Below, in pieces: positions 39,091 through 46,817 of a DNA stretch of 64,000 bases. Origin of the DNA: Candidatus Cloacimonadota bacterium. GTDB lineage: Bacteria > Cloacimonadota > Cloacimonadia > Cloacimonadales > Cloacimonadaceae. Under the pieces are notes generated by a model. It was given only the letters and a program-made list of their open reading frames with translations. It was not told the origin of the DNA and did not search any database. A program made the translations under genes and the position numbers. Location of the stretch: NCBI GenBank assembly GCA_020532085.1, contig JAJBAV010000006.1:29784-93783 (forward strand), read 5' to 3'. How positions within the stretch are numbered: the first letter of the stretch is position 1; the number at the start of each line of letters is the position of its first letter.

Positions 39091-40917
39091 ATGCAACTGT
39101 TACCCGGCGCCAAAATTCGCGATTACGAGATCATCCGCCTCATCGGCAGCGGCGGCATGGGCGAAGTGTGGCTGGCCCGCGAAACCATGCTGGACCGTCT
39201 GGTGGCGGTGAAGCTGATCAGCGTTCGGCTCACCCAGGACCAGGCTTTTGCCGCCCGCTTTCAGAATGAGGCCCGCATCCAGGCCCGGCTCAGCCATCCC
39301 CACATCGTTGGCCTGCTGTCCTTTTTTGAAGAGCGGGGCGATTATTGCATGGTGCAGGAATACGCGCCCGGCATCACCCTCAGGGAACTGATAGAACGCA
39401 CCGGACCCATCCCGGAGCGTCGCGCTCTGGGCATTTTCCGCCAGCTGGTGGAGGCCCTGGCTTACGCGCACAACAAGGGGATCATCCACCGGGACGTGAA
39501 GCCGGCCAACATCATGGTGGACACGCAAAACAGCGACGCCGTGAAGGTGATGGATTTCGGTATCGCGCGGCTGCTGGAGGACGGGCATCTCACCCGGCCC
39601 GGATCGGTGGTGGGTTCCACTTCCTACATGAGCCCCGAACAGGTGCTTTCGCAGGAAAACCTTGATCAGCGCACGGACATCTATTCCGCCGGCGTGGTCC
39701 TCTACGAAATGCTCAGCGGCCGCCTGCCCTTCGATCCGAACAGCGAAAGCCACTACAGCATCCAGAACAAGATCGTATCCCAGGAGCTTCCGGACCCCCG
39801 CTCAGTTTATCCTTACATCAGCGATGCCACCGTCTTTCTGCTGCGTCGCCTCACCCAGAAAAACCGCGATTTCCGCCTCGCCAGGATCGCCAACGCGCTG
39901 AATCTGGCGGATCACGGCTCCCAGGGCGTTATGGGGTCCGCGCCGGGAAAGGATTTCCCCTCCGCCGCGGATGAGGATCTGGTTTTGGAGGATCCCCCCA
40001 AACGCGCCAAAACCTGGCTGGACTTTTGGTACATCTACCTCCTCCTGATCGGCCTGATCGCCTTTCTGCTCTACCGTTACGCCACCTCACCCGTCCAAAC
40101 GGACTGGCCCGTCCAACCCGGGTCTGTTGCTGGCACGGACACGGCCGGAGTGGAAGTGGCGCCGCTGGCTGCCAAAACGGTGGAAAAATACATGCCCGCG
40201 GGCCCGGATTTCATCTATGTGGCCGGCGGCACCTTCCACATGGGCGCCAACGGCGTCAACGCCAATGAACAGCCGGTGCACCAGGTGCAGGTTTCCCCCT
40301 TTTACATCTGCCGCCACGAGGTCACCCAGGCCGAATGGAGCTCGGTGCTGGGCCACAATCCCGCTTACAATGCGGGTCCAGACCATCCCGTGGAGCGCAT
40401 CAGCTGGGAAGACGCCGTCAATTACTGCAACAACCGCAGCATCAGGGAAGGCCTCCAACCCTGTTACAGAGGCTATATGGACGATCTCTATTGTGATTTC
40501 GGCGCCAACGGCTACCGCCTGCCCACCGAGGCCGAGTGGGAATATGCCGCCCGCGGAGGTGCCCGGGGCCGGGGTTTCAGCTTCTCTGGCTCCAACTCTT
40601 TGGCAGAAGTGGCCTGGTACAGCCATAATTCCGGCCAAAAGTCCCACCGCGTGGGCTCCCGCGATCCCAACGAGCTGGGCCTTTACGACATGAGCGGCAA
40701 CGTTTGGGAATGGTGCTGGGACTGGTATGATCCCGCCTACTACAGCTGGGGGGCCTACAGCGACCCGCGCGGCCCGGACCACGGCACCCAGAGAACCCTG
40801 CGGGGCGGCTCCTGGAACTACGACAGCACCCTCAACCGCGTTGCCTTCCGCAACATGGACCTTAGCACCACCAAATATTACAATCTCGGGCTGCGGGTGG
40901 TGCGTTCGCGGATGTGA
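39091..40917 (+). CDS. Membrane Ser/Thr kinase fused to a formylglycine-generating-enzyme (SUMF1) domain, paralogue 1
   Basis: This 608-residue protein joins a Hanks-type kinase (about 10-275) to an FGE/SUMF1 C-type-lectin-fold domain (about 370-608). Kinase motifs are GSGGMGEVWLA, HRDVKPANIMV (His133-Asp135), DFGIARLLEDG and YMSPEQV, all intact. A single membrane helix (about 311-331, YIYLLLIGLIAFLLYRYA) should place the kinase inside and the FGE domain outside the inner membrane. The FGE domain reads YVAGGTFHMGAN, HEVTQAEWSSVLG, NGYRLPTEAEWEYAARGG and MSGNVWEWCWDWYDPAYYSW. I choose ATG 39091 because GTG 39085 lies inside the ribosome site. It probably senses an outside ligand. A tandem paralogue follows. 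Confidence 0.9.
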   Translation: MQLLPGAKIRDYEIIRLIGSGGMGEVWLARETMLDRLVAVKLISVRLTQDQAFAARFQNEARIQARLSHPHIVGLLSFFEERGDYCMVQEYAPGITLRELIERTGPIPERRALGIFRQLVEALAYAHNKGIIHRDVKPANIMVDTQNSDAVKVMDFGIARLLEDGHLTRPGSVVGSTSYMSPEQVLSQENLDQRTDIYSAGVVLYEMLSGRLPFDPNSESHYSIQNKIVSQELPDPRSVYPYISDATVFLLRRLTQKNRDFRLARIANALNLADHGSQGVMGSAPGKDFPSAADEDLVLEDPPKRAKTWLDFWYIYLLLIGLIAFLLYRYATSPVQTDWPVQPGSVAGTDTAGVEVAPLAAKTVEKYMPAGPDFIYVAGGTFHMGANGVNANEQPVHQVQVSPFYICRHEVTQAEWSSVLGHNPAYNAGPDHPVERISWEDAVNYCNNRSIREGLQPCYRGYMDDLYCDFGANGYRLPTEAEWEYAARGGARGRGFSFSGSNSLAEVAWYSHNSGQKSHRVGSRDPNELGLYDMSGNVWEWCWDWYDPAYYSWGAYSDPRGPDHGTQRTLRGGSWNYDSTLNRVAFRNMDLSTTKYYNLGLRVVRSRM

Positions 40918-41070
40918 TCCCAGTCGGTCCGGCCTGGAATATCCGCAATTTGCCTGAGAGGGAACCAAAGATTGATCGATCCATCAGGAGTTGTCCGGGT
41001 GTCGATCCCTTTCCCTGTCAAGACGGAAGGCGACGGCTTCAGCAACCGGCAGCCCCAACTGGGATTTTCC

Positions 41071-41097
41071 TTGACGGTTTTCCGCTCAGCGGATAAT
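41071..41097 (+). promoter_or_regulatory. Putative promoter of the second kinase-FGE gene
   Basis: TTGACG, a 15-bp spacer and GATAAT repeat the promoter of paralogue 1, again 27 bp before the ATG, showing that the duplication included the control region. The rest of the 206-bp gap 40918-41123 holds no gene. Confidence 0.55.
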
Positions 41098-41123
41098 CAA
41101 CCCCAATCATAAAGGGAGGGGAC

Positions 41124-42767
41124 ATGCAATTGTCACCCGGCGTTAAAATTCGCGATTACGAGGCCGTGCGCCTGATCGGCAGCGGCGGCATGGGTGAGGT
41201 GTGGCTGGCCCGGGATGACATGCTGGACCGCGAGGTGGCCATCAAACGGCTGAACAACCTGCTCACCCAGGACGCTGATTTCGCCGCCCGCTTCCAAAGC
41301 GAGGCCCGCATCCAGGCCAAACTCAAGCATCCGAACATCGTGGGCATCCTCGCCTTTTTCGCCGAGGCCGGAGACTACTATATGGTGCTGGAATACGCTC
41401 CCGGCATCACTCTGCGCGAGTTGATCGACCGCACGGGCCCCGTCCCGGAACAGCGCGCCCTGCGGATCTTTGACCAGATCGCCGCCGCCCTGGCCTCCGC
41501 CCACGCCAAGGGCATCATCCACCGCGACGTGAAACCCTCCAACATCATGGTCGATCCCGCCAATGCCGACCACGTGCTGATGATGGATTTCGGCATCGCC
41601 AGATTGCTTTCGGAAGGCCACCTCACCCGCACCGGCACACGCTTGGGCACCATGCACTACATGAGCCCGGAACAGGTGATGGCGGTGAAAGACATCGATG
41701 CCCGCAGCGACGTCTATTCAGCCGGCGTGGTGCTCTACGAAATGCTCAGCGGCCGCCTGCCCTTCAATGCCGACACCGACAGCGAATACGTGATCCAGCA
41801 CAAGATCGTCACGGAAGAGATCCCCGACCCGCGGGCCGTTTATCCCCACATCTCCGAAGCGGCCATGGCTCTGCTGAGGTCATGCACCATCAAGGACAGA
41901 AATCTGCGCCCGCCCGGATTTGGCGAAAATGCTGTAGCTCCCATACCTCAGGCATCAGTACCATTACAAGTTTTACCGCCATTATCTCCAGCGTCAACGA
42001 TCCCCATTCCTAAACAATTCGAAAATCTGCACACCAACCTGGTCCTCATCGAAGGCGGCACTTTCATGATGGGCTCAGAGCAGGGCAATACTGATGAAAA
42101 ACCAGTCCATGCGGTGACTTTGTCGCCATATTATATCTGCATGTATCAAGTTACGCAAGCGGAGTGGATTAAAATCATGGGAGTCTCCCCATCTCGGTTT
42201 CGAGGCCACGATCTTCCCGTTGATTCAGTATCGTGGAATGATGCGGTCGAATTCTGCAATCGCTTGAGCGTCCAGTCGGGCTTGCGGCCTTGTTATCGAA
42301 CCCTGAGAGAAGGCGGCAGTCTCCGGTCACAGATCATTGAGGCAGATTGGTCGGCCAACGGTTTCAGGCTCCCCACCGAGGCGGAGTGGGAGTACGCGGC
42401 CCGGGGCGGGAAATATGGCCGCGGTTTCCAATTCTCCGGCTCTGATCAAGTTGACGCGGTTGCCTGGTATAGTGGCAATTCCGGAGGGCAACCCCATCCG
42501 GTGGGATCCAAACAGGCCAATGAACTGGGTCTCTTCGATATGAGCGGCAACGTCTGGGAATGGTGCTGGGATTGGTATGACAGCGCTTACTATGCCACAA
42601 GTCCGGGCCATGATCCCCAGGGTCCGAGTACGGGCTCATACCGTATGTTGCGCGGTGGCTTCTGGGACAACGGTGCAACTGGCTGCCGGGTGTCGTACCG
42701 TGGTAACGGCGATCCGTGCGACGGCTACAGCTACTACGGGTTCCGTGTCTGCAGGACTATAAATTGA
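41124..42767 (+). CDS. Ser/Thr kinase-FGE fusion, paralogue 2; candidate DGR variable protein
   Basis: This 547-residue protein has an intact kinase domain (about 1-270: GSGGMGEVWLA, HRDVKPSNIMV, DFGIARLLSEG) very like paralogue 1. A Pro-rich linker (APIPQASVPLQVLPPLSPAS) replaces the membrane helix, so it is probably cytoplasmic. The FGE/C-lectin domain spans about 305-547 (LIEGGTFMMGSEQGN, NGFRLPTEAEWEYAARGG, MSGNVWEWCWDWYDSAYYAT). DNA from about 41930 to 42330 looks AT-richer than its surroundings, suggesting that this half came from another source. The last 38 codons have a pattern typical of a diversity-generating-retroelement variable region. An unrelated FGE-type enzyme activity is less likely. 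Confidence 0.88.
   Translation: MQLSPGVKIRDYEAVRLIGSGGMGEVWLARDDMLDREVAIKRLNNLLTQDADFAARFQSEARIQAKLKHPNIVGILAFFAEAGDYYMVLEYAPGITLRELIDRTGPVPEQRALRIFDQIAAALASAHAKGIIHRDVKPSNIMVDPANADHVLMMDFGIARLLSEGHLTRTGTRLGTMHYMSPEQVMAVKDIDARSDVYSAGVVLYEMLSGRLPFNADTDSEYVIQHKIVTEEIPDPRAVYPHISEAAMALLRSCTIKDRNLRPPGFGENAVAPIPQASVPLQVLPPLSPASTIPIPKQFENLHTNLVLIEGGTFMMGSEQGNTDEKPVHAVTLSPYYICMYQVTQAEWIKIMGVSPSRFRGHDLPVDSVSWNDAVEFCNRLSVQSGLRPCYRTLREGGSLRSQIIEADWSANGFRLPTEAEWEYAARGGKYGRGFQFSGSDQVDAVAWYSGNSGGQPHPVGSKQANELGLFDMSGNVWEWCWDWYDSAYYATSPGHDPQGPSTGSYRMLRGGFWDNGATGCRVSYRGNGDPCDGYSYYGFRVCRTIN
42651..42764 (+). other. Candidate DGR variable region (VR) at the 3' end of the kinase-FGE gene
   Basis: From CGC-GGT-GGC the frame runs through codons such as GAC AAC GGT GCA ACT GGC, then TAC CGT GGT AAC GGC GAT, then GAC GGC TAC AGC TAC TAC, and ends with GGGTTCCGTGTCTGCAGG. 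Seventeen codons are NNC or NNT and could each come from AAC or AAT by changing adenines only. Codons between them (GCA, CGG, GTG, TCG, CGT, CCG, GGG, TTC) look fixed. DGR variable regions sit at the end of C-type-lectin/FGE domains and show exactly this. A CTTGG-rich tract follows (42769-42800). No reverse transcriptase or template repeat is in the window. Confidence 0.6.
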
Positions 42768-42845
42768 TTGCTTCTTGGCTCTTGGTACTTGGTTTTTGGC
42801 CCCTTCGGCTCTTTTTCCAACCGGGTGGGTAATTCGTTGTTATCC

Positions 42846-43090
42846 AGCCCGGAGGGCGACAGATCATAGCGAGGGAGCGTAAGCCCCTCTTAACGAGAGC
42901 AACAACAAAGTGAGAAGCCCCTTGTGGGCGACAGGAATCCATCCCCGCGGTTCTGGCGCCCGCAAGGGGCTCGATCCTCCGTTTATCACTCTTACGAGTG
43001 GTTTCGTTCCCGCCCCACGGCATCGCTGCGCTCCTCCGCGGGGTCCCCGGTCACTTCACACCCTCGCTTTGGTATGTCGCCCTCCGGGCT
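42846..43090. repeat. 245-bp MITE-like element bounded by perfect 16-bp inverted repeats
   Basis: AGCCCGGAGGGCGACA (42846-42861) and its exact complement TGTCGCCCTCCGGGCT (43075-43090) bound the element. Inside are further paired segments (AGCCCCTTG with GGGCGAC / GCGCCCGCAAGGGGCT). No protein is encoded. No clear target duplication is seen. Confidence 0.7.
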
Positions 43091-43169
43091 AAGCCACTCG
43101 GTTGGAAAGAGAGCCATACTTATGGCTCAAGTTCATTTATGGTGGGTAAACTCTAGTATCCTATCCGTC

Positions 43170-43301
43170 ATTCCAGCGCAGGCTGGAATCCAGGTCTTTT
43201 GTCCGGTTCGTAGCGCAGCATGCCAATGCTGCGTTTTGGCTTTTCGCAGGATCGGGATCTTGCGCCACGGGGCTTTTCTGGATCCCGGCCTGCGCTGGGA
43301 T
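43170..43301. repeat. Imperfect inverted-repeat element (CATTCCAGCGCAGGCTGGAAT type)
   Basis: The left end, ATTCCAGCGCAGGCTGGAAT followed by CCAG, is itself a palindrome. The right end, CTGGATCCCGGCCTGCGCTGGGAT, matches its reverse complement at 21 of 24 bases. Elements of this style, starting CGTCATTCC and ending GGAATCCAG, are scattered in many bacterial genomes. Confidence 0.65.
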
Positions 43302-43470
43302 TACGGCACCCACTCTATTTGAACATGAGCCATACTTTTCATGTCAGGCGGCGGCTTCAGCCACCGTTACCTCCAGCGTTACAACAAGATAGACGATCTC
43401 CGGCGGGCTTCAGCCACCGGTAAATCCTTTGACCCGCCCTTTGCCCCAGCCTGTTCACCCCTCTTCCGCC

Positions 43471-43618
43471 TCCCGCACACTTCCCGCCTAACAGGCGGGA
43501 AGTGTGCGGGAAGTCAAGGGGAGGCGAAGGGGAAGGGGCTAAGGGCCGAACCCCCAGGATTCGCCAGATTTCTGACGCCCCATACCCCTTTCCGCTCTTT
43601 ATCTATAGTGGGTAACAT
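43471..43618. repeat. Dispersed hairpin repeat, copy 2 (TATAGTGGGTAAC end)
   Basis: A perfect 19-bp stem (TCCCGCACACTTCCCGCCT and complement, loop AAC) spans 43471-43511. About 100 bp further lies TATAGTGGGTAACA, the complement of the end of copy 1 at 3181. The two copies lie in opposite orientation. Confidence 0.65.
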
Positions 43619-43671
43619 TCAGCCGCTTGTCCAGGGAAAAATGGAGAAAGAAGAAGACCGGGCCCTGGATC

Positions 43672-43805
43672 GGAAGGTCGACGTCCCCGTCGACCAAGCT
43701 CCGGAGGAGCTTTCTCTGATGCTGGAACCCTGGATGCCACCAAGGTGTGGATGTGTGTTATGCAAAGCCTCGCGGGTTTGTGGTCGACGGGGACGTCGAC
43801 CTTCC
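43672..43805. repeat. Element with perfect 25-bp inverted repeats (GTCGACGTCCCCGTCGAC)
   Basis: GGAAGGTCGACGTCCCCGTC plus GACCA (43672-43696) is exactly complemented at 43781-43805. The 84 bp between contain CTCCGGAGGAG and no gene. The element ends 18 bp from the 3' end of the lipoprotein gene on the other strand and may act as its terminator or protect its mRNA. Confidence 0.75.
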
Positions 43806-43822
43806 GCGGGACAACAGAGCTG

Positions 43823-45103
43823 CTATGGGGTTCTCAGCAGGGGCAGGAAGTTCAGTTTATATTCCTCGGCCAGTTTGTTGCCGCTGATATCGGCGGCGGA
43901 GACGGTGAGGACATAGGAGCGGTAGTTTTGCAGGGCGCGCGTGGGTTTGAAGGTGTAGGTGGCTGTATCGGCGCCGCCAAGGGTGATGGCGATTTCCGCG
44001 TTGGCTTCCGCGGCCTTGAGCGTGGCTTTCAGCGCGGAGGCGGGGATGGTTTCGGAAAAACGTATTTCCAGAGTTGGTTCCAGGGTATTCACGGAAGTGC
44101 CGTTGCGGGGGGTGCTGGATAAAACGGTAGGCGCGGCGGTATCGGCGATCTGGGAGGAGCGGAAATCGGCCTTGTCCACCGGAGTGCTGTTGCCCCGGGC
44201 GTCTCGCGCGCCGCGGACCTCGACGCGGTATTCCTGGGCTTCCTGGACCCCGGTGAGCAGGGTGAGTTTGTCTCCGGCAAGGCTGGTGATCAGGACAGGG
44301 AGCTCGCCGCCGTTATCCAGGCGGTTCAGTTTCACGGAGTCGTAGCCGGACAGGGGTTCGGAAAAAAGTATCTCCACTTCGCGCTGGTGCCGGGCCTGGG
44401 CGAGTTTCATCACGGGCCGGGTGCTGTCGGCATAGGCCAGGGTGATGTCCAGGTTTTGGGAACGCCGCAGGTTCACGCTGGCGGAAAAGAAGGGTTCGCT
44501 GTCCGGGTCGTGGCGGTTGTTGCGGTCTTTGTCGATGTAGGCGCGGAGCAGATAGGACGCGGGATTGAGGGTTTCCAGGGCGTAGGCCGGGCCGCGGGAA
44601 ACAGTGCTGATCACGTTCAGCGAATCGGCGGAAAGCAGCCGCAGCTGCACCGGCAAGGCCGCGTCCGCCTCATCTTCAAAGCTCACGGTGCCGGCCAGTT
44701 GAAGTTGGTTGAGCTGGCCGCTGGCAAAGACGAGGGTCTGGTTTTCCAGGGGCGAATTGCCGCGGATGTCCTTCAGCCTGGTGCTCACGGTCACGTAGTA
44801 GTTCGTGTCCGGCAAAAGCTCCTCGTTGAAGCGGATGAGCAGGGTGCTCTTGTCCACGCTGATCTTCTTGTCCTGCACCGGAGGATAGATATACACCGCC
44901 TGGGTTACGGAACTCTTGTCCAGCGGCTTGGAGAAATTGATCTCGAGGCGTCCGTTCGTGATCTGGCCAAACTGCGCGGGCAGGGAACTGAGGATGGCGG
45001 GACGGTCCAGATCCTCGGGGCCGCCGGTGGGGCTTTTTTTGCTGCCGCAGGAAGCCAGCAAAAGCAGCGCCAGCAGCAGGATAAGGTCAAAAACCTTTTT
45101 CAT
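43823..45103 (-). CDS. Ig-like-domain lipoprotein
   Basis: This 426-residue lipoprotein has lipobox LLASC at residues 15-19, followed by GSKKSPTGGPEDLDRP, a linker common in FCB-group proteins. It is built of SbsA/Big_5-type Ig modules: about 35-130 with LEINFSKPLDKSSV and TNYYVTVSTRLKDIRG, and further modules near 240-320 and 325-420 with VEILFSEPL, LEIRFSETI and YVLTVSAADISGNKL. A carboxypeptidase-regulatory-like stretch lies between. Such proteins sit on the inner face or surface of the outer membrane; no enzymatic role is known. Its start overlaps the ribE stop by 17 bp, linking it to the ribE-recR-ybaB group. Confidence 0.8.
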   Translation of the reverse strand: MKKVFDLILLLALLLLASCGSKKSPTGGPEDLDRPAILSSLPAQFGQITNGRLEINFSKPLDKSSVTQAVYIYPPVQDKKISVDKSTLLIRFNEELLPDTNYYVTVSTRLKDIRGNSPLENQTLVFASGQLNQLQLAGTVSFEDEADAALPVQLRLLSADSLNVISTVSRGPAYALETLNPASYLLRAYIDKDRNNRHDPDSEPFFSASVNLRRSQNLDITLAYADSTRPVMKLAQARHQREVEILFSEPLSGYDSVKLNRLDNGGELPVLITSLAGDKLTLLTGVQEAQEYRVEVRGARDARGNSTPVDKADFRSSQIADTAAPTVLSSTPRNGTSVNTLEPTLEIRFSETIPASALKATLKAAEANAEIAITLGGADTATYTFKPTRALQNYRSYVLTVSAADISGNKLAEEYKLNFLPLLRTP

Positions 45104-45713
45104 TGAGTCCTTCCAGGCTCAGAGAGCCGCTTTGGCGCAGCGCGCGCACATATTTGCCGAACACGTCGTATTCGAGGTTGACGGACGCCCCGGACGCCAG
45201 CTGGCCGAGATTGGAATTCCGGAGGGTGTGGGAGATCAGGGCCACGCTGAAAGATGTGGGGCCGAGTTCCGCGAGGGTGAGGCTGACGCCGTTCACGGCC
45301 ACGGAGCCTTGCGGCACCAGCAGTTCGCGGTCGCGGGGGTCGAGGGAAAAGCGCAGCCGGGTGGTGCCGCTTCTCGTGCTGGTTTCCAGCAGCTTGGCCA
45401 CGCGGTCGATGTGGCCCTGCACCCAGTGTCCGTCCAGGCGGTCACCAAGCTTGAGCGCGGGTTCCAGATTGAGCAGGGTGTTGGTGTTCCAGGCCCCGGC
45501 GGTGCTTTTGGCCAGGGTTTCGGCCATCACCTCCACCTCGAAGCTGGCTTGGTTGAAGCTGATAACGGTGAGGCAAATGCCGTCGCAGGCGATGCTGGCG
45601 CCCTCCCGGAGTTCTGCCAACACGGCGGGACGCTGGATGGCGACTATCTTAACGCCGCCGGAGGGAACCACGCGGAGGATCTTGGCTGTGGCCTGGATGA
45701 TGCCTGTGAACAT
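45087..45713 (-). CDS. ribE: Riboflavin synthase alpha chain
   Basis: This 208-residue lumazine-binding enzyme dismutates two 6,7-dimethyl-8-ribityllumazine molecules to riboflavin. The two homologous barrels are visible: MFTGIIQATAKI with ACDGICLTVI, and HWVQGHIDRVAKL with VAVNGVSLTLAEL. Its length is normal. No other rib genes are close. It starts 4 bp after recR and is probably expressed with it. Confidence 0.96.
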   Translation of the reverse strand: MFTGIIQATAKILRVVPSGGVKIVAIQRPAVLAELREGASIACDGICLTVISFNQASFEVEVMAETLAKSTAGAWNTNTLLNLEPALKLGDRLDGHWVQGHIDRVAKLLETSTRSGTTRLRFSLDPRDRELLVPQGSVAVNGVSLTLAELGPTSFSVALISHTLRNSNLGQLASGASVNLEYDVFGKYVRALRQSGSLSLEGLNEKGF

Positions 45714-45717
45714 GGTT

Positions 45718-46314
45718 TTAAACCGGATAGCGCCGTTTCCAGGCGTTGGCGAGGGTGAGCTGGCTGCTGTATTCCAGGTCGCCGCCGAAGGGGATGCCGG
45801 TGGAGAGGCGGGTAACCTGAACGCCTTTGTCTTTCAGCAATTCGGATAGGTAATGGATGGTGGCCTCGCCTTCCGGAGAGGGTTTGAGGGCCAGCACCAG
45901 TTCCTCTGGGCGCAGCGCGGCGATCCGGGCCAGCAATTGTTCGGAGCGGATCTGCTCGGGGCCGTAGCCGTCGATGGGGGAGAGCAGATGGCCCAGCACG
46001 AAATAGCGTCCCCTGTAGTCGTTCATGTTTTCGATGATCTGGATGTCGGCCGTGCTTTCCACCACACAGAGGAGGGCGTCGGAACGCTCGCCGGAAGCGC
46101 AGAAGGGGCAGGGATCGCTTTCGGCCAGCATGTTGCAGAGGCCGCAGCTGGTGAAGCTTTCCACCGTGCTGGTGATGGTGGCGGCCAGTTCCAGGGCGAA
46201 ATCCTTGTTTTGGCTCACCAGAAACCAGGCCAGGCGCTGCGCGGTCTTGCGGCCAATGCCGGGAAAGCGGTTCAGGGACTGGATCAGGCGTTCCAGAGCG
46301 GGGGAAACGAGCAT
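45718..46314 (-). CDS. recR: Recombination protein RecR
   Basis: This 198-residue DNA-repair protein works with RecF and RecO to load RecA. It has the N-terminal helix-hairpin-helix (RFPGIGRKTAQRLAWFL), the zinc finger CGLCNMLAESDPCPFC, and a Toprim domain (LCVVESTADIQIIE, LVLALKPSPEGEAT). Its ATG directly abuts the ybaB stop codon (TAGATG), the usual ybaB-recR arrangement. Confidence 0.98.
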   Translation of the reverse strand: MLVSPALERLIQSLNRFPGIGRKTAQRLAWFLVSQNKDFALELAATITSTVESFTSCGLCNMLAESDPCPFCASGERSDALLCVVESTADIQIIENMNDYRGRYFVLGHLLSPIDGYGPEQIRSEQLLARIAALRPEELVLALKPSPEGEATIHYLSELLKDKGVQVTRLSTGIPFGGDLEYSSQLTLANAWKRRYPV

Positions 46315-46626
46315 CTACATCAGCCCGGGGATCTTCATGCCGCCGGTAACTTTGCCCATGATCTCTTCCGAGGCCATGGCCACCTGGGCGTGAGCTTCCT
46401 TAAGTGCCGCCAGGATCAGGTCCTGCAGCATCTCCACGTCGTCCGGGCTCACTGCCTCGGGATCGATGGTGAGGGATCGTACTTCGTATTTGCCGGTCAT
46501 TTCCAGCTTGACCACACCGCCGCCGGTGGTAATGGCGAAGACCTTGGATTCCAGTTCCTGCTGGGATCTCAGCATCTCCTGCTGCATCTTCTGGGCCTGT
46601 TTCATCAGTTGATTCATGTTTTGCAT
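46315..46626 (-). CDS. ybaB: YbaB/EbfC-family nucleoid-associated protein
   Basis: This 103-residue DNA-binding protein has the N-terminal NQLMKQAQKMQQEMLRSQQE helix and the GGGVVKLEMTGKYEVRSLTI core. The frame is open upstream to 46740, but the ATG at 46626 has AAAGGA in front and fits the family. dnaX, which often precedes ybaB, is absent: a terminator and the C25 protease gene lie upstream. Confidence 0.95.
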   Translation of the reverse strand: MQNMNQLMKQAQKMQQEMLRSQQELESKVFAITTGGGVVKLEMTGKYEVRSLTIDPEAVSPDDVEMLQDLILAALKEAHAQVAMASEEIMGKVTGGMKIPGLM

Positions 46627-46760
46627 ATCTGATCCTTTGTTGTCTGTCGTTAAAGCCGGTATAAAATCGGCCTGGAAAAACAAGCCTCCCCACAGGCAGA
46701 AATCCGTCAAGCGATTAGTGGGTGAAATGGCTGGCCACACACCAGCCCAGCCTCCGAACC

Positions 46761-46793
46761 AGCAAAAAAGTCCCGTCGTGAAAGGCGGGACTT
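46761..46793 (-). terminator. Terminator of the C25 protease gene
   Basis: On the minus strand the stem AAGTCCCG / CGGGACTT is followed by a T-run (TTTTTTGCT). It lies just beyond the stop of the 1847-residue protease. Confidence 0.85.
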
Positions 46794-46817
46794 GTAATGT
46801 GCGATGTGGATGAAGGG

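Noticed and set aside
40195..40917. FGE domain of paralogue 1 as a second DGR variable region
   Set aside because: Its last codons include AAA, ATG, CTT and GTT and lack the fixed GGGTTCCGTGTC end; the adenine-only pattern is not clear.
42891..42906. Possible DGR template repeat because of AACAACAAAG
   Set aside because: The short AAC run is not flanked by sequence matching 42651-42764, so it is not a template copy.
44916..45758. 280-codon plus-strand frame
   Set aside because: It is antisense to the lipoprotein and riboflavin synthase genes, which match known families.
46627..46740. Upstream extension of ybaB
   Set aside because: Non-homologous residues; AAAGGA places the start at 46626.
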